NCBI GenBank assembly: GCA_030411725.1
Contig: MU839849.1
Coordinates: 186,001-250,000 of the forward strand
Reading direction: 5' to 3'
Length of the DNA: 64,000 nt
Source: Echria macrotheca
Lineage: Eukaryota > Ascomycota > Sordariomycetes > Sordariales > Schizotheciaceae
The translations under genes were made by a program, and so were the position numbers. Positions 30,641 through 41,920 of this stretch are shown piece by piece; the first letter of the stretch is position 1; the number at the start of each line of letters is the position of its first letter. Below the pieces are notes generated by a model. It searched no databases, was not told the DNA's origin, and saw only the letters and a list, made by a program, of their open reading frames with translations.

Positions 30641-31672
30641 ATGGTTGCACCACCAAGTTTCCAGCGCGTCTACATGCTGGCGCTGGGCCTTATGGCCACA
30701 GCTCCATTCGTCACCGCCGGCCCCTGTGACATCTACGCGTCCGGCGGCTCGCCTTGCGTAGCGGCGCACAGCACCACTCGCGCCCTGTACAGCGCCTACA
30801 CAGGCCCGCTCTACCAGCTGAAGCGCAGCTCGGACAGCAGCACCATCAACGTCCCACCGCTATCCGCCGGTGGCGTTGCCAACGCTTCGGTCCAGGATGC
30901 TTTTTGCGCCGGCAAGAGCTGCCTTATTTCCATCATCTACGACCAGTCCGGCCGCGGCAACCACCTGACCCAGGCTCCGCCCGGCGGTGCAGCCAAGGGC
31001 CCCGCAGCCAACGGCTACGACAACCTCTCCGACGCCGCTCTCGCCCCCGTCACCCTGGACGGACAAAAGGCCTACGGCGTGTTCATCGCCCCCAAAGGCG
31101 GCTACCGCAACAACTCGCCCAACGGCACCGCCAAGGGCGATGCGCCCGAGGGCATGTACGCCGTGCTCGACGGGACGCACCACAACAGCGCCTGCTGCTT
31201 CGACTACGGCAACGCCGAGACCAACAGCAAGGACACCGGCCGGGGCCACATGGAGGCCATCTACTTCGGCACGTGCAGCTACTGGGGCAGCGGCGCCGGC
31301 AAGGGCCCCTGGATCATGGCCGACCTCGAGGACGGGCTGTTTTCGGGTCAGGGCGCCAAGTTGAACGCCGCCGACCTGTCTATCTCGCACCGTTTTGTTA
31401 CCGCCACGCTCAAGGGGAAGCCGAACGCGTGGGCTCTCCGCGGCGGCGACGCGGCGTCGGGGTCGTTGTCGACTTTTTATAATGGTGTTCGTCCTAGCGG
31501 GTATAGCCCTATGAAGAAGGAGGGCGCTATTATCCTCGGCACTGGGGGGGATAATAGTAATGGCGCTCAGGGGACGTTTTATGAGGGCGTCATGACCGCG
31601 GGGTATCCGTCTGATGAGACCGAGGACGCGGTGCAGGCTAACATCGTGGCTGCCAAGTACGCCACCGCTTGA
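30641..31672 (+). CDS. GH54 alpha-L-arabinofuranosidase, secreted, catalytic domain only (343 aa)
   Basis: Removes arabinofuranose side chains from arabinoxylan or arabinan. Single exon. A signal peptide (about 27 residues, ending VTAG) is followed by the AbfB catalytic beta-sandwich beginning GPCDIYASGG. Very well conserved blocks include CVAAHSTTRALY, IIYDQSGRGNHLTQAPPGG, DGQKAYGVF, EGMYAVLDGTHHN, CCFDYGNAET, GHMEAIYFGT, EGAIILGTGGDNSNGAQGTF and YEGVMTAGYPSD. The frame ends at NIVAAKYATA, exactly where the catalytic domain stops. The C-terminal arabinose-binding CBM42 domain of classical AbfB is absent. Start: ATG 30641 gives the best signal peptide; 30629 is an in-frame alternative. A GGCTAA motif upstream fits induction with the xylanases. 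Confidence 0.93.
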   Translation: MVAPPSFQRVYMLALGLMATAPFVTAGPCDIYASGGSPCVAAHSTTRALYSAYTGPLYQLKRSSDSSTINVPPLSAGGVANASVQDAFCAGKSCLISIIYDQSGRGNHLTQAPPGGAAKGPAANGYDNLSDAALAPVTLDGQKAYGVFIAPKGGYRNNSPNGTAKGDAPEGMYAVLDGTHHNSACCFDYGNAETNSKDTGRGHMEAIYFGTCSYWGSGAGKGPWIMADLEDGLFSGQGAKLNAADLSISHRFVTATLKGKPNAWALRGGDAASGSLSTFYNGVRPSGYSPMKKEGAIILGTGGDNSNGAQGTFYEGVMTAGYPSDETEDAVQANIVAAKYATA

Positions 31673-32599
31673 GGCCTGTTTCATTACATCTACGCCATAT
31701 GCTCGGCAAGTCGTATCCAGATACTCTAGGCAGTTTAGTAATTTTGTACTAGTATATTCCAAGTGCCAAAATTTTATGTACGTACCGTGCCATAAATATA
31801 CTGCTATCTTCTTCTCTACTTTTAATCCAAACAAAAACTGTTTTCTGACGCCAACACTGCGTCGAGTATGCTGCTATGTTTTCTTGAGTTTCGTCCTTTC
31901 TTCGGCGTGCCAAGCTTTTGAGCCTTGCCTTGGCGTACTGACGAACGAACGCAATATGCGGTGGCAGATATATCCAGGGTATGGACCTCCGGGAATCGCA
32001 ACGGCCAGAAAACTGACCCGGATGGGAATCCTAGGTATCTGTGCCGGCGTCTTTTCTGGTCTTATGGGTATGGCGACATCCTTTTTCCTGGCGAGTCAAT
32101 GTTCTACGTGTAAGTGGTGGGTGCGATCCCGGTTTCTGTGTGTTGTCGTCTTCGTGATGGAAAGCAATAGTGGCAAAATGGGGCGTTGGTGGCAGAAGGA
32201 CTTGCCATCGATGCCAGATCTGAGGTGTGAGGGGAAGAATAGTACAGGGTTCTTGGAAGGAACGTAACGGGGTATCCCTTTTGTGCGAGGGGAATGTTTG
32301 ATATTAATCTCCACTTCGATGTCGGATATCTGGGATGTTGATAGTAGGAACTAGACACAGGAAGGACACCCCTGATGACGAACTGCCATCAAATTCATGC
32401 AGTAAGCCTGATTAGGTATGGGTGATTACTTGGATTCTAGTGTTTTGCCTTTTTTAAAGTGCCCTTGTGTGTTCCAACATGGCCATCAACAAAGCCCAAA
32501 CTTTTCCTGTTCCTGTCTATTCCTACCTACCCATGCCGACGACCCTGTTACCGGCCCTCGCCTAGACTCCACGCTGCCAGTGCTGACCGTTTTTGGTTA
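31673..32599. other. convergent intergenic region
   Basis: AT-richer stretch after the GH54 gene. It contains long chance frames on the plus strand, but no family similarity or splice support. Confidence 0.45.
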
Positions 32600-33945
32600 T
32601 TAATCATTATCAATATTCACGTAGATGGCAGACATCCACCCCGAGACTTTTTGGTTCCTCCATGCTTTGAGTTCTTCCACAATTTCATCGAGTTGTTCCG
32701 AGATATGGTCGTCCACAGCTACGAGCAGATCGTGGATTAGTCGGGTTGTTTCGTCCTCCTTCGGCGGACCTCCCAGCGCCCTTCCAAAGAGGTTAAGGCG
32801 ACGACGGACTTTATGTCCCGCCATCGACCTTGCGCCGTAACGAAGGTCCGAGATGTTGCCATTTGTTGCGGGGCTGGGGCTCGAGCTGCTACTTTCGCTT
32901 TCCAGGCCGGCAAGATTTCTCTCGAATTTCTCAAGGTAGCCTCGTATGCTCTCCCGTTCGGAGAACTGGTCGTCGGGGAGTCTATTCAGCATCGACGTTT
33001 GCCCCCTGTGCTCGAGGAACTCTTTTGCCACATCCTGAATACCAGCCAACTCACGATGCCGGATATCTGTGGAATTGGGTGTCAGCGGACGTCAGTACAG
33101 ACCGCTGCACTCGAATCAGCCCATAAACCTACCTTTGAGTCTGCTGACGCGAAGTCGCTTGACAGGCGTGTCTGCCCCCGTGTCTGCTACCTCTGGGAAG
33201 TTACCGGGCAGCATAAGCAGCGCCAGCTTCATTTCCGTTGCGAATTTCCTCTCGTTTCCAAGAACCAAGGCCGCACGGGCTGTCTGGAGACATGCATTGA
33301 GATCCCAGCCTGGTGGCAATTGTCTATGCCAGCTTAAAGTGTCGGCTTCTGCTTCCGCTGGTTGTGGGGGAGGATCTGGGGGAGGGTTGGGATCCTTAAC
33401 ACGATGGTGATTCCTCCAGACGTTGCAAGAAGGCAACAGCTCGGGCACAATGCGGAGATGCCATAGTGCATCGCAATACCGGCCCATATCCCCAGCCCTG
33501 ATCTCACGACTGTCCAACCAGATCTGGTCAGTATCAGGATCGGAGACCCTGGTCAGCATGGTCCTGATGGCGCCATGGTCAATGTTGTCACATGGTATCG
33601 TCCAGATATACTGAGGGTAGCTATGCAATCGAAGCCAGTGTAACTCTATGATAGGCGAGCACCTGCTGTAGAGCAGACGTGGCGGGTTAGTCGGGACTAT
33701 CCTCGAGCATGATTATGAAATGTTTTTCTGCACTCGCCCGGCACGGAAACGAGGAAGCAAGGGAGTAGCGAAAGAAAAAAAAATGGAAAATAAAAAAGAA
33801 TAGAAGAAAATAGTAAAGGAGGTTTCTCTTGGAAAACAAAGACAACATACCGGATTGTATCAAGTTGAGCCTCGGTAATCACGACGCGTGAAGGTTCCGT
33901 GTGTTGAGATTGTTGGACGTAGACGCGCCCGCTGGGGGCTGCCAT
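32600..33945 (-). CDS. orphan protein (364 aa), unknown function
   Basis: Exons: 33945-33851, 33665-33133, 33066-32600. The first intron is long for this window (185 nt) and includes an A-rich tract; both introns have good donors and acceptors. The protein starts with a short hydrophilic segment, then a helical, Trp-rich domain (IELHWLRLHSYPQYIW) and a Pro-rich linker (NPPPDPPPQP, about residue 120). A Ser-rich patch (ESESSSSSPSP) and a charged C-terminal coiled-coil-like helix (DDHISEQLDEIVEELKAW) follow. No catalytic motif or membrane segment is visible, and I do not recognise the family. Confidence 0.6.
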
Positions 33946-34535
33946 TGCTGGTCCATTCGGAGGAAGCGAAGATCACCTGTGGGCTCGAGGGCTCCGGACC
34001 CGGGCTGCACGCACAACTTTATTTATCATTTTAATTGGCCCGAATGCCATCTTGGCACCGGTAGTTAGTTGGGCGAGGCTCTGCTCTAGGATGGGATGCC
34101 TCTGGGCGCAGGTCTGGTTGACTCCCGTCCCTCGCCGGGACCTCGCCGCTGATAAGACAACAAGTTTTGACTGGTTGTTATTCTCGGTGACTAATTCCGC
34201 CTTGGTTAGGCGAGGGCGCCTCATGGCCATGCGCAAGGCAATGTCACACCACACCGGCACACGCTCCGTGGTTTGGGGGGCCGTGATTGGTACCCGCCAG
34301 AGCCTTACGGTCGCCATGGGGGGCCGCCATGCATGATATCGATTCTGGACCTTGGGGTGGGCGGCCTGCGCCAACCGTGGCTTGCCCCGAGGCTGGACGG
34401 GACGCGCGCAAAGGCGACCGAGTGCGCGCGTCTCCCCGCGCGCAGAATCCCATAACTATTTCCTGCTGCGGCGCCGGTGACATCGACCTCGGGGCTCGCC
34501 CTCCTCTCCGCCAATGGCTCCCTCCGGCACCACCA
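33946..34535. other. divergent intergenic region
   Basis: Promoter space between the orphan (minus) and the ammonium transporter (plus). The transporter frame stays open upstream to 34287, but without membrane-protein character. Confidence 0.45.
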
Positions 34536-36571
34536 ATGGACGATCCGGTGACAATACGTGTGCAGACACCGCCGTCGGCGACGGTGACGGCGGTGCCGTA
34601 CCGTGAGATCCTCGCCCATCCAGAGCAGTTCTACCAGGCGGCCGATATCGTCTGGGTTATGATGTCATCCGCCATGGTCTTCCTCATGGTCCCCTCGCTG
34701 TCTCTCATCTATGCTGCTCTCAGCAACCGGTCCTTCGCCATGACCATGTTTCGGCTGCCATTGGTGACCGCCGCGCTGGTCAGCTTGGAATGGGTCTTGT
34801 GGGGCTATACGCTCACTTTTACCAATGGCGACTCCATCTCGGGATGGTACGGCGGCGAAACAAGGGCCAACGGTTTTGCCGACGTGCTGGCGCGACCCAT
34901 TCCCGTGGGTAACGGGGACAACCCTCCTCTCATTCCCGAGTTGCTGTTCGTGCTTTACGAGGGCATGTTCGCCGCGTTTACGTGTGTTTGTCCTTCTCCA
35001 TGTCTCCATAGCAGGCTAATAACAGCCATGTGCAACAGGGCATCCGTTGTCTGTGGCGGAATCGTACATCGAGCCAAGCCGATTCGCTTCCTCGTTTTCA
35101 TAACATTCTGGTCGATTCTCGTCTACTGTCCGATTGCGCGGTGGACATGGTACCGGAAGGGTTGGTCGAACCAGCTCGGCGTTATGGACTTTGCAGGGGG
35201 AACTCCGGTCCATATCACCTCGGGGACTACGGTTGCTGCCTTCGCCATCTTCTACGACTTTGAAATATCTGGCCAGAACGTCTTCAAGTACACCTGGGAC
35301 ATGCTGTGCCGGATAGGCAAGAGAATAGTGCATAACGTTACGGTGTGTTTCATTGTGGCCGTGGGTTGTCTCAGACTCCCGTTTGTTGCCATGAAGTGCG
35401 TCGAATGGAAGGACGTCAACTGGGACGATTTCCCTGTCGACGAAACGCCGGACTCTGGCCTATTTCAACCATATAACAACACCTATCTGGTACTGGGTAC
35501 GGCTATACTGTGGTTTGGTTGGGCCGGTAGGTGGCAGACGAGCCTTTTCCGGAAGCGAGCGAGAGGCTAACCACATGGGTTCAGGATTCAATGGCGGTTC
35601 GGCTCTGGGTGGAAATCTCAGGGCCGTCTCGGCATGGCTCTCGACGCATGTCGCTGCTAGCGCTGGCGGTGTGGTCGGCATGGCCTGGCAGTGGAACGAA
35701 AAGTTTTGGGAGACGGTGGAAGAAGAAGGACGCGACCTGACAAAAATGAGTGACGAGGATCGATACTCAGAACTCACCGTCATTTCCTTCTGTGATGGAG
35801 CCGTCGCTGGTCTTGTTGCGATCACGCCCGGAAGCGGTTATGTAAGTCATGCCCTGTCTGTTCTTTATTACTGGACTCTGGCTAATAACAGCTGGATCCC
35901 AAACCACAGGTGCCCGTCTGGAGTGCCGCCATTTTCGGCGCCGTAGCAGCCACATTTGTTGGGCTCATTAAGCGAGAGTCCAATGTTCTGCTACGCCATG
36001 ACAAGCTCCATGTATTCGCCATCCATGCCGGCGCCGGTCTTGTTGGCATGTGCCTTACCGGACTGTTTGCCGAGTAATTCATTGCCCCTCAGCCGGTGGC
36101 TTGCGATAACTGACTGGTAGCCAGCTCCGTTACCATCGGCCTAGATGGGCATTCAACCCTTCCAAACCCCGATTATTCCAGAGGCCGCAGACTCGGGTAA
36201 GTCGACTATGATCCCCGGGCTCGTGGATTACGCTTTCCTGACACCACGTCATCAACAGCTACCAAATCGCCGATGCGCTTGCAGCCACCGGGTACACGTT
36301 TACCATGACTATCCTAATATTGAACTTCATGAAATTCTCGGTCTTCGTGTTGAGGTACCCCCTGGAAAAAACATTCCGCCTCCGCGATGCTACAGGATTC
36401 CTCCAACCGAACGGAGAGCCACGCATTTTCGTCGACGACTTTCAGCCAACGCCACCACAACGCTGGCGCTTCGATCCCATTCTCCTTCAGGAAGTACCTC
36501 AGCCTGCATCTCAGCCTGCGGCTCAACCTGTGACGGCGACAACCCCAAACGGAGCGGTTGTGGAACCCTAG
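34536..36571 (+). CDS. Mep/Amt-family ammonium transporter-like protein (579 aa)
   Basis: Polytopic plasma-membrane ammonium/ammonia channel or sensor. Exons: 34536-34981, 35039-35526, 35585-35841, 35910-36073, 36125-36196, 36259-36571. The assembled protein has about 11 membrane segments. It keeps the family's pore residues: the Asp-Ala/Gly-Gly-x-x-x-His block (MDFAGGTPVHITSG) with the first twin His, GTAILWFGWAGFNGGSALGGN, and the second twin His in FAIHAGAGLVGM. Between the first and second halves lies a long charged loop (KDVNWDDFPVDETPDS), longer than in standard Mep1-3, which suggests a divergent subfamily. The cytosolic tail is short and Pro/Gln/Ala-rich. Start: ATG 34536, as the upstream frame has no membrane-protein character. 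Confidence 0.87.
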
Positions 36572-37056
36572 GGGACTGCCTAACTCGTGTATTTACTACC
36601 TACATAAGGTACTTTCAATCCCAGAAATTAATGTAAAAAAGTTCAGTTTCCTGAAAGCATGTGCACGAGATGTGCTTGAGCAATTCCAAGGGGAAAGAGG
36701 TCCCTGTGTGAGCACTTAGTGGCCGCTGCACTTATGGCAACCCTGTATCAGCACTCAAACATGATTCAGCGCTTGTCGGTGAGGAGTGAGGACTCGGGCT
36801 GCCGAGTGACGACCCTGACCCCCACGGGCCGCGGACTGCCTCCAGGCAGCCGAGTCGTGGTGGCGGCACAGCACGACAATGACAATTGCCCAATGAGGAA
36901 ATGTACAATTTCTTCTGCTACATGCGCCATAAAACGTCCGCGAAGGTACCTAACCTCGGTACCTCTGGGTATTAAACCAAGCAGTTCCTGATGGTCTGAG
37001 CTCCGAGTGTGCTCCCCCACTCACACACATACCACATACCACTGATCTCGAAAGTC
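36572..37056. other. intergenic upstream of the GTPase-patatin gene
   Basis: No gene seen. Contains AAGGTACCTAACC and CGGTACC motifs near 36935-36965, about 100 bp before the start codon. Confidence 0.45.
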
Positions 37057-40000
37057 ATGTCTGAATTCATCTCTGCCCAGGCTTCTGGAGTTAGACAGAC
37101 TTCTGGAGCTAGACTTCGCCTGGCCCCAGCAAACCACTTTCCACGACAGCAGATGGCTTCGCCTTCGCCAGCGCCAGCACGGGAACAATCACGACTCACT
37201 TGCAGCTGGTGTGAGAAACCCGGATTCCTCTTCAAGGCTCCTATGCTCCGGCAATGTGCTGGCTGCCTGCCGTCCGAACACTATCATATTTCTTGCACCG
37301 TCGCTGGCTGCTTGGGACTAAACTGCACACGTCCTGGCCATCAGGTCTGCTGGCTTGATCACACGGCCGCCAATTCGTCTCGGCCTCTCCATTTACAGCA
37401 AAAGCACAAACCGGTTGATCCCACCTACCAATTCCTGGTGGACTCTTTCATGTCAGAGAAGGATGAGAGCATTTTCCTCATGTCACAGTCGGTCGAACGA
37501 TACGCCAGATGGTTCTCGGTGAACAGGACGCCCAACCCGAATACCGAAAACGGAGAAGAGGCTCACCTTTGGCTATATGATCGATTCACCCGGCTCTGCG
37601 ACCCAAATCGAACCGGCAACCGCGAAACCCAAAACATATTTCCCACGTTTGTATCTTTCATCGGCAGCACCGCGGCCGGGAAGTCCACGATTCTTCGCGC
37701 CATTCTCATGCTTGGTCTTCTCGACGGCATCGACCTGGACAATACTGAGGCAGTTGTGAATCTGGTCGACCAGGCCAGGGAGGGGACGATATCGATGCCT
37801 GTGCCGAAATCGGACAGTATCGACGACGCGAGCAGCCCGACAACATTTGGTGTTCATTTGTATCGAGACGAAGGCGTCACTGCGCGGCCTCGTCCAGTCC
37901 CTCATCGGCGGACTAACAGCTTCGGTCACGGCCTCCAGGAGCCCAAATATCCACTTCTTCTCGCCGATTGCGAGGGCTTTGATGCCAGTGTTGCCCGACC
38001 TAGCGGGGCCGATGCGGTTGATTTTGTTGAGACCGACGATGCCGGCGTCAGGAAGCTGCCCATCACGGCTCCGTGTTATGGCCAAAACGGCCAGACCGGT
38101 GTGGACTTGTTCTATGCCCGGGTCTTGTACGTCATCAGCGATGTGGTTGTTTACGTCACCAAGGACGACAACATCATGAACAGTCTCCAGCGAATCCTCG
38201 AGTGGGCAGCTTCGGCCATGGAAAAGTCTTACAACCAGCCCGCACGCAAAACACTCATCATCGTGCGGAACAAGGAAGAGAAGATCTCCCAGGAAGGGGC
38301 AAATATGACCGACCAGGCCTTCAAAGAACTCTACCTGCACAGGCATCGCGATGTACTGTGGAGGAATTCGGCGGTGTTGAGGAGTTTCGTCGAGGGGCAT
38401 AACGCGATTGTAAACCCCGAGGAAAGAATCGAGGACAACCAGAAGCTTTACGAAGTTCTGTTCCACAAAATGCACTGCTGCTACATCCCGGACCGAGGCG
38501 CCCCGGCCTCCCTGCTAGGCCTACCGGAGCGTGCCAACACCGTGTATCAGAAGCTCCAAGCCCTTCGGGCAAAGATCAAGGGGGCCGCCGAGGAGGAGCA
38601 GGGTCTACGGGCGACGAGCTTTTCCGAATACAATGCTCCGGCCATGGCCCACATCCTCGGCGAAGTATTCGATCATTTTCGGCAGAGCGAAGGGCCTCTC
38701 GATCTGTACAAGGCCTCCGGTGGGCACAACCCTACACCCCAAAACATGGAGGAACATCTCGCCAATCTTCTGAGAATGACATTGGATCGGCCTGACCAGG
38801 GCATAGATGCCATCGACCGTCATTTGACCGAGGCCATTGCTCTCGCGCTTTTACTGCGTGTCACGAGAGGCCCACCTGGTACCAGTAAGTTTACATCAAT
38901 CCATTTATACCTTTACTCTCGGAGTTGTTAGCGTCAATATTAATATGTGATAGTGCGCTATCCCCGCGACATGTTTGACCGCGACATGCTGTCTTGTTGG
39001 TCAACAGCTCTGGAACTGTACCTGACAAAATACGACCGCTGCCTCCACCGATGGCAGGTCGGCCGTGATCAGGCGGTCTGCACCGTCCGTGGACGTGCGC
39101 AACACGACATGCACATTGGCGCCTCGCCGACTCAAGTACAGCCGGGCAGATTTGTGGGTAGGTCGTGGAGTAAACCGGAAAAGGATGGCTGGATTCGCAA
39201 CATTGGCAACCGCTTCGTAAGCTTTTGCCACCAGCTGTTTCCTGTACACCACACGCACCACAGCCAAGAACGTCCTCCTAAGGAACTTCTCCTTGGCCTA
39301 CGGTATGAGATACACAAAGGAACACGAGAAGTCCTGTCTGGGATTCGAAGCAACAAAACCTGCCTCGCTTGTCTGCAAGCGGTTCCGGACCATGTTTTGC
39401 CTTGCGGACACGCTCTCTGCCCGACCTGCGTCCAGGAGCTGGCCAAGCCTTCACGTTATGTGGAATGCGCATTTGATGTGCCCAGTTGCATCATCTGCGG
39501 CAAACACAACATTCACCAGATTCAGCTCAAGCCACGATGCGCCGGCGTCCGCATCCTAACCCTGGACGGCGGAGGGATCCGGGGCATCGTCGAGCTCGCG
39601 CTCCTGGATCGCATACGGAAAGCAGTGGGTCTGGATATCAACATCAAGGAGATGTTCGACCTGGTTGTCGGAACTAGCACAGGGGGGATCATCGCATTGG
39701 GAATAGCCATGACGAACGAATCGCTCGAATCCATGTTGAGCTTTTTCCAGAAGGCTGCCCGGGACACCTTTGGCAACCCCAACGGTGGGTTCAAGGCGGC
39801 CGCCAAACTCGGAATGTTGGTTGGCAGCTTTCCCAGCATATACAAGCAGAGAGATCTCGAGCAGCAGCTGCAAAAGTTCTTTGGTATGACGCCGCTTTTT
39901 GCGCCAGCTACTTCTGGGACGTTCCAGAGCACTGCCCGCGTGGCTGTCACGACGGCAAAGGACGGTCCAGATGGCGGAAGCACACAGTGCCTTGTGGCCA

Positions 40001-41001
40001 ACTACAACCGGCCGCAAGGGGACTGGGACTACTTTGAGCGCGAGGATGACCCCGTCCTCGACATGGCCGTCTGGGAGGCAGGGCTGGCCACCTCGGCCGC
40101 GCCCATCTTCCTCCCCGCGTTTCGGAAAGCAAAGACGAATTACGTTGATGGCGCATTGTATGCAAACTGTCCGGCTCGTCTGGCATTGGAGGAAAAGGAC
40201 CGTATCTGGCACCACGACGGGGCATCCCTGGACGTGCTGGTTTCCCTCGGCACGGGAAAGCAGGCCAAACCGTTCAGGGCACCGGGAATTCTCAGCTACA
40301 GCTTTTTCCGCCCGCTCATCAAAAGCTTTGAGAACCAAATCAACAGCGCGGTCAAGTGGGACGAGGTGGAATCCGCAAGCTCTCCGCTGGCGAGAAAGCG
40401 GCTCTACCGCCTCAACCCAGGTATTCGGAGCGAGACCGGCGATTACGTGGACCTCGATGATCATGAGGATATGGCGTTTCTCAGAAGAGCCATTGGCGAT
40501 GAGGGTACACTTTTGCAAACCAGCGAGCTGGAGACAATCCAGCGCATCGCCCATACGCTTCTGGCCAACCTCTTCTTCTTCGAGCCTGACGACCACACCA
40601 CTTCGCCCGGGTTTCTCCGAGGCTCCATTAGATGCCGTCTTCCCCATGAAACACCGGCAACCACGACGCTCCTGGGCCAGAAAGCAATCTCGTTCCACAT
40701 AGCTTGGGCAACCAAAGAAGAGGCCGCAGATGTCGCCATGATCCCGAGTGGACGATGGGTGCCCCTCCGAGACGAATCCGGGAGGGAGAAGCCCAGCGAC
40801 ATGATGCATGAAGAAGTATTTGAAGATGGTAGTAGGATCAGGAAGTTCCGGCTGGACTGCGATCTGATCATGGACGCGGATACGAAGTCATATTGCGTGC
40901 TTGCGGTCCTTCTGAGCGACTGCGAGCAGAAACTGCCGATCAGCGGGTTTCCGGCGACGCTGCTTGACCTCAAGGAGCGCCTGGCGAAGATGTGGGTTTG
41001 A
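37057..41001 (+). CDS. zinc finger / GBP-like GTPase / RING / patatin-like phospholipase fusion (1291 aa)
   Basis: Two exons (37057-38884, 38954-41001), joined by a 69-nt intron that keeps phase. Domains in order: a Cys/His-rich zinc finger (about residues 49-110, CSWCEKPG...CAGC...CTVAGC...CWLDH); a P-loop GTPase-like domain with Walker A GSTAAGKST (203-211), a DCEG switch motif (304-307) like DxEG of guanylate-binding/atlastin proteins, and an RNKEE motif (404-408) at the base-recognition position; a helical linker; a RING-like finger CLACL...CGHALCPTC...CIIC (746-791); and a complete patatin domain with DGGGIRG oxyanion motif (814-820), GTSTGG nucleophile Ser (849-854) and the catalytic Asp in VDGALYANC (about 1008). 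Predicted nucleotide-gated lipid acyl hydrolase, cytosolic. It lies 0.9 kb before a HET gene on the same strand. Substrate and trigger are unknown. Confidence 0.88.
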
Positions 41002-41920
41002 TATGTATTACAAGGGGCATTCACCTCCGTATACTAGGGGCTTTTATGGTAATGGCATGACTCTTTTCTTGTTGTTTTCGATACCAAGCACACACAAGTA
41101 TCAGTCGAATCATTTTTTGGTATTTTTGTCACGTTTGTACACCTTTCACCAGTGCTTCTACGCAGATTTACCATGGGAGTTCCCAACTTGACAGGCCACT
41201 GTATTCCCATCAATACTCCCCGCCCTTGTTCCTGTTACCGAAACCCAGGGCAGAACATTCGCCCCTGAGCACAGCATTTAGTGGTCCGTGTGCAACCACC
41301 AAGAAAGGTCGGGGGTCAGATTCCTCGCCCTGTTGGTGGTCTTGGCAGTGGCTCAGGCCGATAATTGGGGGCTGTTTCTCGGTGGGTTGCACGCTGACAG
41401 TTTTCAACTTTCTCTTCATATTCAATATTATCATCGGAGAGGTTAAAGGGTGAAATTCTGGTCAAAAAGACTTTAGGACTGCCCAGCCTCTCAAACGACA
41501 TGGTCCGGCTTCTGTCATCGAAATCTTGGACGCAGGGCGATCCATCAGGAGCAGCCAGACCCAATTGCACAGACACAATCTCACATACAGACCCAATGGG
41601 CCCGTAAGCTGGAACTAAGTCGCGCCGTGTGGCGGCAAGAACACAAGGTCCGCGCAGTGCCGGGAACAGGGTGCATGAAACGTTAATTTCACTCTGGCTG
41701 TCTGCGCGCAGCAGCAACCCAACCAGGCTGGCTATCGAGATGAGAAAGGGTCACATTGGACACAGCCACAGCTGCTGTACACCCTGGACTGCCGCCATAT
41801 AACTTCAGTGTGAATGCACTTTCGCCAGGCAAGCCATCGCGTTCGACCCATCCGGTCTCGCGGTCAAAAAGAAAGACTAAAGAGTACCTAGTCAACGTGA
41901 ACAACCTTGGATCCTCCGCC
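41002..41920. other. intergenic before the HET gene
   Basis: 919 bp. The HET frame extends upstream to about 41756 only through a TTG, and no supported exon was found. Confidence 0.45.

Noticed and set aside
30860..31834. 324-residue minus-strand frame opposite the GH54 gene
   Set aside because: Shadow frame without domain similarity.
31614..32267. 217-residue plus-strand frame after the GH54 gene
   Set aside because: Starts inside the GH54 gene, is Cys/Phe-rich without a family match, and lies in a convergent 3' flank.
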